A stretch of 64,000 nucleotides of DNA from Nicoliella spurrieriana (GCF_023380205.1 NZ_CP093361.1:124001-188000); one strand, 5' to 3'. Shown: positions 1-8,172, counted from the first letter of the stretch. Notes: a model not told the origin generated them from the sequence alone. Numbers and translations are program-made.

Positions 1-457
1 GGTGTTCTAATGCCCCGGTAATCATATTATCGACCACCGTTTTACCTGCTCGTACTGGTGGGTTAGTGATTACCGCAGCAAAGGTAGCGTCAATTGCCTG
101 ATAGCCATCGGAATTTTGAATCGTAACGTTAGCAATGTGGTTTTGCTGGGCGTTTTCCTTCGCCAAGCCGAGGGCCCGGTTATTCACATCGCTCATCAAG
201 AAGTGTCGATCTGAATAGCGCTTTGCAAGGGCGAGGCCAATTGGGCCATATCCACAACCAAGGTCTAGGATGTCTCCATCCGGCAACTCAGCAATTTCAA
301 CGCTATTAATTAAAACGCGTGACCCATAATCCACCGTTCGTTTGGAAAAAACACCATTATCAGTAGCAAAGGTCAGCTGATTGCCCAATAATTCAAAATT
401 CCAATTCTGTTTTGCGTGTTCAACATCGGGATTTGGTGTATAATAATATTCGGTCAT
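1..457 (-). CDS. 16S rRNA (guanine-N2) methyltransferase, RsmC/YbxB-like, 3' part cut by window edge
   Basis: About 152 codons of a class I SAM-dependent methyltransferase are visible, beginning at the ATG complementary to 455-457 (protein starts MTEYYYTPNPDVEH). SAM-binding motif I reads LDLGCGYGPIGLALAK around residue 85, and the base-methyltransferase motif IV reads NPPVRAGK near residue 135. This NPPxxxGK form is typical of the RsmC/RlmG group that methylates guanine N2 in rRNA. The family is about 200 residues long, so roughly 50 C-terminal residues lie outside the window. It is divergent from the nrd operon. The exact rRNA target is inferred from family membership only. Confidence 0.85.
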   Translation of the reverse strand, partial: MTEYYYTPNPDVEHAKQNWNFELLGNQLTFATDNGVFSKRTVDYGSRVLINSVEIAELPDGDILDLGCGYGPIGLALAKRYSDRHFLMSDVNNRALGLAKENAQQNHIANVTIQNSDGYQAIDATFAAVITNPPVRAGKTVVDNMITGALEH

Positions 458-536
458 TTTTATCATCCATTTCTATTTCATAATCTTAATTAGTTACCAA
501 AATTAAATTAAAAATTGTTTCACGTATTATCACATG

Positions 537-584
537 ATACCACATCTAGTGTTACACGAATTTTGCAAACACTACTTGTGGTAT
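537..584 (+). promoter_or_regulatory. Two tandem NrdR-box-like sites upstream of nrdH
   Basis: Box 1 (537-552, ATACCACATCTAGTGT) and box 2 (569-584, ACACTACTTGTGGTAT) each resemble the NrdR consensus ACACTATATATAGTGT (12 and 11 of 16 matches by eye). Their starts are 32 bp apart, about three helical turns, which is the usual spacing of paired NrdR operators. Box 2 ends six bases before the -35 of the nrd promoter. NrdR represses ribonucleotide reductase genes when dATP is high. The nrdR gene itself is not in this window. Confidence 0.65.
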
Positions 585-590
585 TTTACG

Positions 591-618
591 TTGAAATTAT
601 TCAACAAGGGTGTAGAAT
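591..618 (+). promoter_or_regulatory. Sigma-A promoter of nrdH
   Basis: TTGAAA at 591-596 and TAGAAT at 613-618 are separated by 16 bp. This would give a transcript start near 625, about 70 nt before the nrdH start codon, and would place the 30-bp palindrome in the 5' untranslated region. Confidence 0.6.
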
Positions 619-640
619 AAAATACATATTATTTACTAGT

Positions 641-670
641 TCCTAGCAATTAGCTAGCTAATTGCTAGGA
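641..670. repeat. Perfect 30-bp palindrome just upstream of nrdH
   Basis: The half-site tcctagcaattagct is followed immediately by its exact reverse complement, with no spacer. In RNA it could form a long stem ending about 13 nt before the nrdH ribosome binding site. In DNA it could be a dimer-binding operator. There is no T-run after it, so it is not a normal terminator. Confidence 0.85.
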
Positions 671-696
671 TGCGAAAACAACTGGAGGCCGCGATT

Positions 697-933
697 ATGA
701 CACAAATTACTGTATTTTCAAAAAATAACTGCATGCAATGCAAAATGACCAAACGATTCCTGGAAGAACACGGTGTTGATTTTAAAGAAATTAATATCGA
801 TGAACAGCCAGAATACATTGACACTTTGAAAGAAGCGGGCTTTATGGCTACCCCAGTTATTAAGGCTGATGGAATCGAACCCTTTAGTGGCTTTAGACCC
901 GATCAGTTAAACAAACTAGCGGTAATGGCATAA
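697..933 (+). CDS. nrdH: Glutaredoxin-like protein NrdH
   Basis: A 78-residue thioredoxin-fold protein that supplies electrons to the class Ib ribonucleotide reductase. The redox motif is CMQC near residues 12-15 (VFSKNNCMQCKMTKRFL), and the C-terminal signature FSGFRPDQL is typical of NrdH. An in-frame ATG at 670 overlaps the palindrome and has no ribosome binding site. The ATG at 697 is preceded by GGAGG at the right distance and gives the usual NrdH length, so I take it as the start. It is first gene of the nrdH-nrdE-nrdF operon. nrdI, often part of such operons, is not present here. Confidence 0.95.
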   Translation: MTQITVFSKNNCMQCKMTKRFLEEHGVDFKEINIDEQPEYIDTLKEAGFMATPVIKADGIEPFSGFRPDQLNKLAVMA

Positions 934-951
934 ACTGCAATTATTCTACTG

Positions 952-995
952 AAGTTGGCGATGTCTTTTAAAGACCTCGCCACTTTTATTTTAGC
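952..995 (+). terminator. Terminator-like hairpin between nrdH and nrdE
   Basis: The arms TGGCGATGTCTTT and AAAGACCTCGCC pair with one internal mismatch and are followed by a T-rich run (ttttatttt). It sits inside the operon, 30-70 nt before nrdE, so it probably causes partial termination that makes nrdH mRNA more abundant than nrdEF. Confidence 0.65.
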
Positions 996-1023
996 AAATT
1001 TTTAGAGAAAGCGTGGAGAAATA

Positions 1024-3189
1024 ATGGGACTATCAGATTTAAAGGACGTTACCTATTACGACTTGAATAATGAAATCAACATCCCAGTTGATGGTCAAAT
1101 CCAGTTGGATAAGGATAAGGAGGCCCTTGCTGCATTCCTAAGGGAAAACGTCGAACCAAACACTAAGCACTTTGCCTCACTGAAGGAACGCTACCAATAC
1201 TTAATCGACAATGATTACCTGGAAAAAAAATTTATCAATAAGTATAACTTTAGCTTTATTGAAAAGGTATACGACTATCTTAAATCACAATCATTTCACT
1301 TTAAGACCTTTATGGCTGCGTATAAATTTTATGCTCAATACGCATTGAAGACCGACGATAATGAATACTACCTTGAAAACTTTATTGACCGTGCTGCCGT
1401 AAACGCCCTTTATTTCGCTGATGGTAATGAAGAACTCGCAATGAGCTTAGCCGATGAAATTATTAACCAACGCTATCAACCAGCGACCCCTAGTTTCTTG
1501 AATGCGGGGCGGAAACGCCGTGGTGAACTTGTTTCTTGTTTCCTAATTCAAACGACTGATGACATGAATACAATCGGTCGGACCATTAATTCTGCCCTTC
1601 AGCTTTCTCGAATCGGTGGTGGGGTTGGAATCAACCTCTCCAACCTACGAGCTGCTGGCGATCCCATCAAACACATTGAAGGGGCTGCTAGCGGGGTCGT
1701 TCCAGTAATGAAGTTATTAGAAGATAGCTTTTCATACTCCAACCAATTGGGGCAACGCCAAGGAGCCGGTGTGGTGTACCTAAGCCTCTTTCATCCCGAT
1801 ATCATTTCCTTCTTATCAGCCAAGAAGGAAAATGCCGATGAAAAGATTCGGGTAAAGACCCTTTCACTTGGGGTTACGGTTCCTGATAAGTTTTACGAAC
1901 TAGTTAGAAACGATGATGATATGTATCTATTCAGTCCATATGATGTTGAAAGAATTTACGGAAAACCATTCTCATACGTTGACATCACTAAGGAATATGA
2001 CAACATGGTTAACAATCCCGAAATTAAGAAGACTAAGATCAAAGCGCGGGAATTAGAAACTGAGATCAGTAAGCTCCAACAAGAATCTGGTTACCCATAC
2101 ATCATTAATATCGATACTGCCAACCGGGCAAACCCAATTGACGGTAAGATCGTAATGAGTAACCTCTGTTCAGAAATTATGCAGGTTCAAACGCCTTCCA
2201 CGGTTAATAATAAGCAGGAATACGTTAAACTAGGGACCGATATTTCATGTAACTTAGGATCCACTAACATGGTCAACATGATGGCAGCACCTAATTTTGG
2301 GCACTCGATTGAATCAATGGTCAGAGCATTAACGTTCGTTACCGACCATTCCGATATTGACGTAGTTCCATCAATTCAAAGGGGCAACCACCTTGCCCAC
2401 ACCATTGGATTAGGGGCCATGGGCTTACACAGTTTTCTCGCTAAGAACCAAATTGAATACGGTTCTGATGAATCAATCGAATTTACCAGTGTCTACTTTA
2501 TGCTCTTAAACTACTGGACATTAAAAGCCTCAAACCAAATTGCCAAGGAACGGAATCAAACTTTCCATCAATTTGAAAAGAGCCAATACGCAGACGGCAG
2601 TTACTTTGACAAATACGTTACGAAAGACTGGGGACCAAAATCAGAAAAGGTCAAGGCCCTCTTCGATGGGATTGAAGTGCCATCAACTAAGGACTGGGCG
2701 GAACTTAAAGCGGCAGTTATGAAGGATGGGCTTTACCACCAAAACCGTTTGGCAGTTGCTCCGAATGGATCAATTTCATACATTAATGATACAACTGCTA
2801 GTTTGCACCCCATCATTAGTCGAATTGAAGAGCGTTACGAATCTAAGATTGGTAAAATTTACTACCCCGCACCATACCTTTCCAATGACACCATTAAGTA
2901 CTACAAGTCAGCTTATGATATTGATATGCGCAAAGTCATTGATGTGTACGCAGCTGCACAGGAGCATGTCGACCAAAGCCTTAGTTTGACCCTCTTCATG
3001 CGTTCAACAATTCCAGAAGGGCTCTATGAATGGAAGAATGGCCGTACTAATAAGATGTCGACGCGTGATTTGAACATCCTTCGTAACTACGCTTACTATA
3101 AGGGCATCAAGTCATTATACTACGTTCGGACCTTCACCGATGACCAACAAGAAGTTGGTGCAAGCCAATGTGAAAGTTGTGTTATTTAA
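1024..3189 (+). CDS. nrdE: Class Ib ribonucleoside-diphosphate reductase, alpha subunit
   Basis: 721-residue catalytic subunit that reduces NDPs to dNDPs. The active-site redox pair is C172 (RRGELVSCFLI) and C409 (GTDISCNLGS). The radical-site triad is N380, C382 and E384 in SNLCSEIM. The radical-transfer tyrosines are Y699-Y700 (SLYYVRTF), and the C-terminal shuttle cysteines are C716 and C719 (SQCESCVI). The long N-terminal ATP cone of class Ia enzymes is absent, as expected for class Ib. The preceding GTGGAGAAATA supplies a ribosome binding site. It acts with NrdH (upstream) and NrdF (downstream). Confidence 0.97.
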   Translation: MGLSDLKDVTYYDLNNEINIPVDGQIQLDKDKEALAAFLRENVEPNTKHFASLKERYQYLIDNDYLEKKFINKYNFSFIEKVYDYLKSQSFHFKTFMAAYKFYAQYALKTDDNEYYLENFIDRAAVNALYFADGNEELAMSLADEIINQRYQPATPSFLNAGRKRRGELVSCFLIQTTDDMNTIGRTINSALQLSRIGGGVGINLSNLRAAGDPIKHIEGAASGVVPVMKLLEDSFSYSNQLGQRQGAGVVYLSLFHPDIISFLSAKKENADEKIRVKTLSLGVTVPDKFYELVRNDDDMYLFSPYDVERIYGKPFSYVDITKEYDNMVNNPEIKKTKIKARELETEISKLQQESGYPYIINIDTANRANPIDGKIVMSNLCSEIMQVQTPSTVNNKQEYVKLGTDISCNLGSTNMVNMMAAPNFGHSIESMVRALTFVTDHSDIDVVPSIQRGNHLAHTIGLGAMGLHSFLAKNQIEYGSDESIEFTSVYFMLLNYWTLKASNQIAKERNQTFHQFEKSQYADGSYFDKYVTKDWGPKSEKVKALFDGIEVPSTKDWAELKAAVMKDGLYHQNRLAVAPNGSISYINDTTASLHPIISRIEERYESKIGKIYYPAPYLSNDTIKYYKSAYDIDMRKVIDVYAAAQEHVDQSLSLTLFMRSTIPEGLYEWKNGRTNKMSTRDLNILRNYAYYKGIKSLYYVRTFTDDQQEVGASQCESCVI

Positions 3190-3214
3190 GATTTTTTAAC
3201 AGCTTATTGAGTAA

Positions 3215-3250
3215 ATATCTAATATTAGTTATAGTATTAATATTAGATAT
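3215..3250 (+). repeat. 13-bp inverted repeat between nrdE and nrdF
   Basis: The arm atatctaatatta (3215-3227) is followed by a 10-nt loop and its exact reverse complement (3238-3250). It is AT-only in most positions and has no T-run. It may be an mRNA-processing or stability element separating the nrdE and nrdF messages. The nrdF ribosome binding site follows about 24 nt downstream. Confidence 0.75.
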
Positions 3251-3283
3251 CAAAAAGTAAGTTGAATATGAATGGAGAATCGC

Positions 3284-4252
3284 ATGAAAAATTATAAAGC
3301 AATTAACTGGAATGCAATCAATGATGAAATTGATAAGGCGACTTGGGAAAAGTTGACCGAACAATTTTGGTTGGACACGCGGGTGCCACTATCAAATGAT
3401 TTGCATGACTGGCGGAGCCTAGATGATGATCATAAATGGGTCGTTAGCCACGTCTTCGGGGGCTTAACACTGTTAGATACCCTTCAATCACAAGATGGAA
3501 TGGCAGCCCTTCGAAAGGACGTTCGGACTCCTCATGAAACAGCCGTATTGAACAACATTCAGTTTATGGAATCGGTCCATGCCAAAAGTTATTCATCCAT
3601 TTTTTCAACGTTAAACACGAATGAAGAAATCAAGGAAATTTTTGAGTGGAGCGACAGTGAAGAATTTCTACAAACTAAAACTAAGAAAATTTATACCCTC
3701 TATCATGATGATAGCAGTCCCCTTAAGAAGAAGATTTCTAGCGTCTTTTTGGAAACGTTCCTCTTCTACTCTGGCTTTTTCACGCCACTATGGTATTTAG
3801 GAAATAATAAGTTACCAAACGTCGCAGAAATCATTAAGTTAATTCTGCGTGATGAGTCCGTCCATGGGACCTACATTGGTTATAAATTTCAATTAGCATT
3901 CAACCAACTATCAGATGCTGAGCAGGAATCCATTAAGGGATGGATGTATGATTTTCTGTATGATTTATACGCAAACGAGGAAAAATACGTTCACACCCTT
4001 TATGATCAAGTTGGCTGGTCAGATGAGGTCTTGACATTCACCCGTTACAATGCAAATAAGGCATTAATGAACCTAGGCCAAGATCCACTCTTTCCAGATA
4101 CTGCTGATGATGTGAATCCAATCGTAATGAACGGAATTTCCACCTCAACGGCTAACCACGACTTCTTCTCCCAAGTGGGGAACGGTTATCGATTAGGTCA
4201 AGTGGAGGCCATGAATAATGATGATTACAACATTGGTCGTCCTAAAAAATAA
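3284..4252 (+). CDS. nrdF: Class Ib ribonucleoside-diphosphate reductase, beta subunit
   Basis: 322-residue ferritin-like subunit that carries the dimetal centre and tyrosyl radical used by NrdE. Metal-ligand segments are visible: LLDTLQSQDG (Asp), FMESVHAKSYSSIF (Glu, His and the likely radical Tyr), and LRDESVHGTYIG (Glu, His). An upstream ATG at 3272 overlaps the GGAG ribosome binding site. The ATG at 3284, seven bases after GGAG, is a better start (MKNYKAINWNAIND). Length agrees with the NrdF family. It needs the flavodoxin NrdI for a manganese cofactor in most relatives; that gene must lie elsewhere if present. Confidence 0.96.
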   Translation: MKNYKAINWNAINDEIDKATWEKLTEQFWLDTRVPLSNDLHDWRSLDDDHKWVVSHVFGGLTLLDTLQSQDGMAALRKDVRTPHETAVLNNIQFMESVHAKSYSSIFSTLNTNEEIKEIFEWSDSEEFLQTKTKKIYTLYHDDSSPLKKKISSVFLETFLFYSGFFTPLWYLGNNKLPNVAEIIKLILRDESVHGTYIGYKFQLAFNQLSDAEQESIKGWMYDFLYDLYANEEKYVHTLYDQVGWSDEVLTFTRYNANKALMNLGQDPLFPDTADDVNPIVMNGISTSTANHDFFSQVGNGYRLGQVEAMNNDDYNIGRPKK

Positions 4253-4267
4253 AAATATTTCCATTCT

Positions 4268-4309
4268 AAACCAGCGGTGAACTAATTCATCGCTGGTTTC
4301 GTTTTAAAA
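4268..4309 (+). terminator. Rho-independent terminator of the nrd operon
   Basis: AAACCAGCG pairs with CGCTGGTTT around a smaller inner stem (TGAA/TTCA), followed by CGTTTT. It lies directly after nrdF. Confidence 0.8.
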
Positions 4310-4353
4310 AAACAGTGCCGAAATCGAAAAATGATTTCAACACTGCTTTTTAA
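4304..4353 (-). terminator. Rho-independent terminator of mprF
   Basis: On the minus strand CAGTGTTGAAATC pairs with GATTTCGGCACTG and is followed by TTTTTTT. It starts immediately after the mprF stop codon. Confidence 0.85.
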
Positions 4354-6972
4354 TTACTTAGATGAAAATTGAGAAATTAACTTAAATGGCCCCCGTGGCT
4401 TATCTCCACCAATCCGTTCGTTCACAATCAATAGAATTTGGAGCATCGTAAAGATTAATGAACTCTTTCGGCGATAAACAATGTAACGTGGAACCCATAC
4501 ATTAACATATTTTTCCTTATACGAGCGTAAGCCCTGGAAACTATAGAATGATTGGCCATACTTATAAACCAAGTTAGCAATCTTTTCATCAATAAAACTA
4601 AACCGGGAGCGGCCCACATTAGATAGCGGGGCCATTCCTAAGTTAAAGTATTGGTACTTATTATCCAATGAATATTGGAATAAATTAATGAAAATCCCAT
4701 CCATAATTCCTGATGGTGCATCATCACTGGAACGCATTAAATCAATTGAAGTAATGGCATGTTCACCCGTCGGCATAATGTTAGCAAATGCAACGACCTT
4801 CCCATCCTTGTCCTTCATAATTGCAATGGGAGCCTGATTTAAATAGTAAGCATCGAAGTAGCCCAATGAAAATCCCTTTTCAGAATTACCATTTAGCCAC
4901 TGGTCAGAAATCGCCTTTAACTCCGCCATGAATGCATTATCAAACGGTGGATTAACAATTGAGAATTGATACCCTTCCCGTTCAAATTTATGCATCAAAG
5001 CCCGTTCACCACGGTGTTTCTTCCCCACCAACGTAAACTTACTTAGTTCAACCATTCCTTCTTCACCGGCCTTTGTAAAATCAAACCCCTTTTCATGAAG
5101 AATCATGGTAAACTTTTCACCCACTTCGTAGAAGACAAGTGATAGCCCAATTTGATCGGCATCGATCATAAATTGATCAATCGCATTGGAGAACTGCTCA
5201 GCATTCCCGACCGGTTCACCCATAATCACTAGTTTATTTGCCCGGCGCTTAAACATAAAAAAGACCTGGTCTTCATCATCAATAGTGTAGAAATAGATTT
5301 GTTTATCCCGAACAAATGCCAGGTGACTAACTTCATTACCACCATATTCATCAATCACATGGCGAACCCGCTCTGCATCAAACGGTTGGTCGAGCCAATT
5401 AGTTTCCTTTGAAGAGAAGTAGCGATAAATGATTACTAAAATCAATGAAGCCGCCAGTAACCCTAGAAAACCAGCAAACCAAACCTGTTGTGATGGGAAG
5501 AGGTAAGCATTCGGTTGTTTAAACAACCCCTTAAACGGGCCGTTATGGAAATTATGGTGGAAGTGGTTATAAATTCCCAGGAACGTATACGCCGTGAACG
5601 TGAACGCAAAAATAATTGTGTCCATAATGCGCTGGCCCCATGAATATGATAACCGTTTCCGGTACAATGATCCCTTTGAAAGCCAAAGTAGTAAAATCAA
5701 AATGATCGATAAAATCGACATATTAATGGGAAAACTTTCCTTCCAAAGGGTATTTGCGATCGCAATTAAGAGGACCACGACGGTGGGCCAAAACGAACGT
5801 TGAACCCGTGAACCGTAACCACGTGCCAGTCCAATTAAAATAAAGGCCACGATAATGGTAGTCAACTGATTTAAAAAGTAGAACGTATACGGTTCAAATG
5901 AAAGATAGAAACTGTTGACTAACACCACATTCGGTAATGTAATTGATAGTAACAACATAATTCCTGAAAAGTATAGAAAAATCGTCAAAATAATTTGAGC
6001 GGTTCTTTGGAATAACGTTTTAGGAATATCATCTAAAAATTCATTAATTCGCTTCCCGTAATCATGAATGAACAGGATTAAAGCAATGATGAATGGAACC
6101 ACGTAATAAAAAATCCGGTAAAATGCTAGCCATACTAATACTTGGGGCTTATCAACGCCCAACATGATCAAACCAGTCGTGATGGTTACGTCAAAACCAC
6201 CCAATCCACCGGGAGTCATTCCAATGACCCCCATGATATTCGCAATAATAAATAATGGGAAAACCGAAATCAAACTAATGTTAACATGCATCAATGATCC
6301 AATTATTAAGAACAATGCTGCACAACTACCCCATTCCAAGCAGGAACCTAGAATCAACGTTAATTCACGCTTAAGCGTTAAATCTTGAAAGAACGTTGAA
6401 TTATTTAACCTAGTCACGATGAAGACAATTGGAAAGTAAAGTGCACCGGCAAATAAAAACGGCCAGTAATTAACCAGGGTCCCATCCGTATCAAATCCAA
6501 AAATCATGATTAGGGCAATCCAACAGTAAGTAGACAGTCCCGCTAATAGAAACATCGCAATTTTTGAAATGGCATACATAATTTGCTTCGGACTAGCGTC
6601 TTCATTGTAAAAGTTAGCCCGTAAACTAGCCCCAATCAGTCCACCGAATCCCAAAATATTAGTAAATGCATTGGTAATCCAACCGGTTTTTACAATGTAT
6701 AACGGCTTAAACTTACCAGGTAGAAATTTAACAATTGTAAAATCGTAAACCAACATTGGTAACACCGCAATTAATCCTAATATTAACATCAATCCTAATG
6801 AAGTCGGTGATTGACTATCAAAGCTAGTCCTTACTTGATGACCATTCACTTCTGAAATAATCTTGGCAAATTCACGAAGTGAAAAAATCAATACTGAAAA
6901 AATAAACAGGGTTTTAATCACTTTAAGGTGTTTAACAAAGAAGTCGCTAGTTTTTTGATATAAAGATTTCAA
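4354..6972 (-). CDS. mprF: Phosphatidylglycerol lysyltransferase/flippase MprF
   Basis: 872-residue membrane protein that transfers an amino acid (usually lysine) from tRNA to phosphatidylglycerol and flips the product, lowering surface charge and protecting against cationic peptides. The first ~530 residues hold about 13-14 hydrophobic segments (flippase and synthase membrane domains, GMTPGGLGGFD loop). The last ~320 residues form the cytosolic aminoacyl-transferase (DUF2156/GNAT-like) domain, ending with YSFQGLRSYKEKYVNVWVPRYIVY. The start codon is TTG, preceded by CGGAGGG at good spacing. The gene stands alone between two terminators. Which amino acid is transferred cannot be read from sequence. 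Confidence 0.93.
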   Translation of the reverse strand: MKSLYQKTSDFFVKHLKVIKTLFIFSVLIFSLREFAKIISEVNGHQVRTSFDSQSPTSLGLMLILGLIAVLPMLVYDFTIVKFLPGKFKPLYIVKTGWITNAFTNILGFGGLIGASLRANFYNEDASPKQIMYAISKIAMFLLAGLSTYCWIALIMIFGFDTDGTLVNYWPFLFAGALYFPIVFIVTRLNNSTFFQDLTLKRELTLILGSCLEWGSCAALFLIIGSLMHVNISLISVFPLFIIANIMGVIGMTPGGLGGFDVTITTGLIMLGVDKPQVLVWLAFYRIFYYVVPFIIALILFIHDYGKRINEFLDDIPKTLFQRTAQIILTIFLYFSGIMLLLSITLPNVVLVNSFYLSFEPYTFYFLNQLTTIIVAFILIGLARGYGSRVQRSFWPTVVVLLIAIANTLWKESFPINMSILSIILILLLWLSKGSLYRKRLSYSWGQRIMDTIIFAFTFTAYTFLGIYNHFHHNFHNGPFKGLFKQPNAYLFPSQQVWFAGFLGLLAASLILVIIYRYFSSKETNWLDQPFDAERVRHVIDEYGGNEVSHLAFVRDKQIYFYTIDDEDQVFFMFKRRANKLVIMGEPVGNAEQFSNAIDQFMIDADQIGLSLVFYEVGEKFTMILHEKGFDFTKAGEEGMVELSKFTLVGKKHRGERALMHKFEREGYQFSIVNPPFDNAFMAELKAISDQWLNGNSEKGFSLGYFDAYYLNQAPIAIMKDKDGKVVAFANIMPTGEHAITSIDLMRSSDDAPSGIMDGIFINLFQYSLDNKYQYFNLGMAPLSNVGRSRFSFIDEKIANLVYKYGQSFYSFQGLRSYKEKYVNVWVPRYIVYRRKSSLIFTMLQILLIVNERIGGDKPRGPFKLISQFSSK

Positions 6973-7004
6973 AGGAAGTGCCCTCCGTATCTAAATCGAT
7001 TCCA

Positions 7005-7042
7005 ATAAAAAAACGCATGGCATCAATAATGCCACACGCTTT
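7005..7042 (-). terminator. Rho-independent terminator of rplJ-rplL
   Basis: The minus-strand RNA AGCGUGUGGCAU pairs fully (with G-U pairs) to AUGCCAUGCGU, followed by a run of seven U. Confidence 0.85.
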
Positions 7043-7058
7043 AAGCTTGATCCTAAAA

Positions 7059-7424
7059 TTACTTAAGGGTAACAGTAGCACCAGCTGCTTCAAGTTGTTC
7101 CTTGAGCTTGTTAGCTTCTTCTTCTGAAGCGCCTTCTTTGATAACAGTAGGAGCGCCATCAACCATGTCTTTGGCTTCCTTCAAACCTGCACCAGTGATT
7201 TCACGAACAGCCTTGATAGCCTTGATCTTAGCACTACCACCTGAAGTTAATTCAACGTCAAATGAATCCTTAGCAGCACCGTCGCCACCAGCAGCACCTG
7301 CAGCTGCAACTGGAGCAGCAGCTGAAACACCAAATTCATCTTCGATTGCCTTAACTAGGTCGTTTAAATCAGTAATTGAAGCGTCTTTAATTTGTTCAAT
7401 AATATTGTCTTTATCAAAAGCCAT
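7059..7424 (-). CDS. rplL: 50S ribosomal protein L7/L12
   Basis: 121-residue stalk protein that recruits translational GTPases. The N-terminal dimerisation helix ([33 protein letters not shown]), the Ala/Gly-rich hinge, and the conserved C-terminal domain ([27 protein letters not shown]) are all present. A longer frame would add five residues, but ATG at 7424 has GGAGGAAAATAAA directly upstream and matches family starts. It is cotranscribed with rplJ, 34 bp upstream. Confidence 0.97.
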   Translation of the reverse strand: MAFDKDNIIEQIKDASITDLNDLVKAIEDEFGVSAAAPVAAAGAAGGDGAAKDSFDVELTSGGSAKIKAIKAVREITGAGLKEAKDMVDGAPTVIKEGASEEEANKLKEQLEAAGATVTLK

Positions 7425-7458
7425 TTTATTTTCCTCCATTTTGGATAAATTTTAATTT

Positions 7459-7962
7459 TTAAGCGGCACTATCGTCGTCCTTGTCTGCAACAGCCTTAAC
7501 AGCGTATGCAACGTTCCGTACAGGAGCTTGTAATACGTTAGCAAGCGTAGCAAGCAATTCATCACGACTTGGTAATGAAGCAAATTCCTCAATTTCATCT
7601 AATGAAGCAACCTTGTCTTCAATCATTCCACCCTTAAGGACAAGGGCATCGTTATTGTCAGCAAACTTCTTCAAGATCTTAGCAGGAGCAATTGGGTCTT
7701 CGTCAGAGAAGGCAACTGCAGTAGGTCCTACAAAAACATCGTTTAATTCTTCATAACCAGCTTTTTCAGCAGCACGTCTAACTACGTTGTTCTTAATAAC
7801 GTGTAATGAAACACCAGCATCACGTAATTGCTTACGTAAATCGGTAACATCAGCAACGTCTAATCCACGATAGTTAACAACGACTGCAGTATTAGCATTC
7901 TGGAATAACTTAGTAAATTTTTCAACTTGTTCTTCCTTAGCAGCTAAAACATCTTTACGCAT
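7459..7962 (-). CDS. rplJ: 50S ribosomal protein L10
   Basis: 167-residue stalk base protein that anchors L7/L12 dimers on 23S rRNA. It begins MRKDVLAAKEEQVEKFTKLFQ and carries the L10 core (AVVVNYRGLDVADVTDLRKQLRDAGV). The C-terminal helix that binds L7/L12 follows (PSRDELLATLANVLQAPVRNVAYAVKAV). It is preceded by an L10 leader RNA and by a small hairpin that overlaps its ribosome binding site, so translational autoregulation is likely. Confidence 0.97.
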   Translation of the reverse strand: MRKDVLAAKEEQVEKFTKLFQNANTAVVVNYRGLDVADVTDLRKQLRDAGVSLHVIKNNVVRRAAEKAGYEELNDVFVGPTAVAFSDEDPIAPAKILKKFADNNDALVLKGGMIEDKVASLDEIEEFASLPSRDELLATLANVLQAPVRNVAYAVKAVADKDDDSAA

Positions 7963-7974
7963 CTATTTTCACCT

Positions 7975-7989
7975 CCCAAAGTATTTGGG
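7975..7989 (-). promoter_or_regulatory. Hairpin overlapping the rplJ ribosome binding site
   Basis: In the rplJ mRNA, CCCAAA and TTTGGG pair around a TAC loop. The GGG of the second arm is the start of the Shine-Dalgarno GGGAGGTG. Folding would partly hide the site, offering translational control between the L10 leader and the gene. Confidence 0.5.
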
Positions 7990-7995
7990 ATTTAA

Positions 7996-8096
7996 ATAAA
8001 AAAATCCCCACGCCTACCCAGACATAGAGAGAATTGATTTAATTCCTCGGCAGGATATTTAAGGCAAATGCCACCTGAGTCTTAGGTAGATTTATA
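7996..8096 (-). ncRNA. Ribosomal protein L10 leader RNA
   Basis: The untranslated leader of rplJ-rplL matches what is known of the Firmicutes L10 leader. It contains CTACCTAAGACTCAGG, then CCTGCCGAGGA, and it ends with GTCTGGGTAGGCGTGGGG followed by seven T. CTACC near the 5' end can pair with GGTAG near the 3' end. The family binds L10 (or the L10-L12 complex) for autogenous control. A covariance search would confirm the boundaries. Confidence 0.8.
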
Positions 8097-8106
8097 TAAC
8101 AAGGTA

Positions 8107-8135
8107 ACTATACCATATGGAATGGTTACCGTCAA
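8107..8135 (-). promoter_or_regulatory. Promoter of the rplJ-rplL operon
   Basis: Read on the minus strand, TTGACG (8135-8130) and TATAGT (8112-8107) are separated by 17 bp. The transcript would begin at the 5' edge of the L10 leader. Confidence 0.8.
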
Positions 8136-8172
8136 TATGAGGATTTTTTATTTTGATCCTAAATCAGTAACA

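Noticed and set aside
670-699. ATG at 670 as the nrdH start, giving nine more residues
   Set aside because: It lies at the edge of the palindrome and has no ribosome binding site; GGAGG and the family length point to ATG 697.
7102-7756. Plus-strand ORFs opposite rplL and rplJ (117 and 91 codons)
   Set aside because: They are antisense shadows of highly biased ribosomal protein genes, rich in Ser/Ala/Pro, with no start signals.
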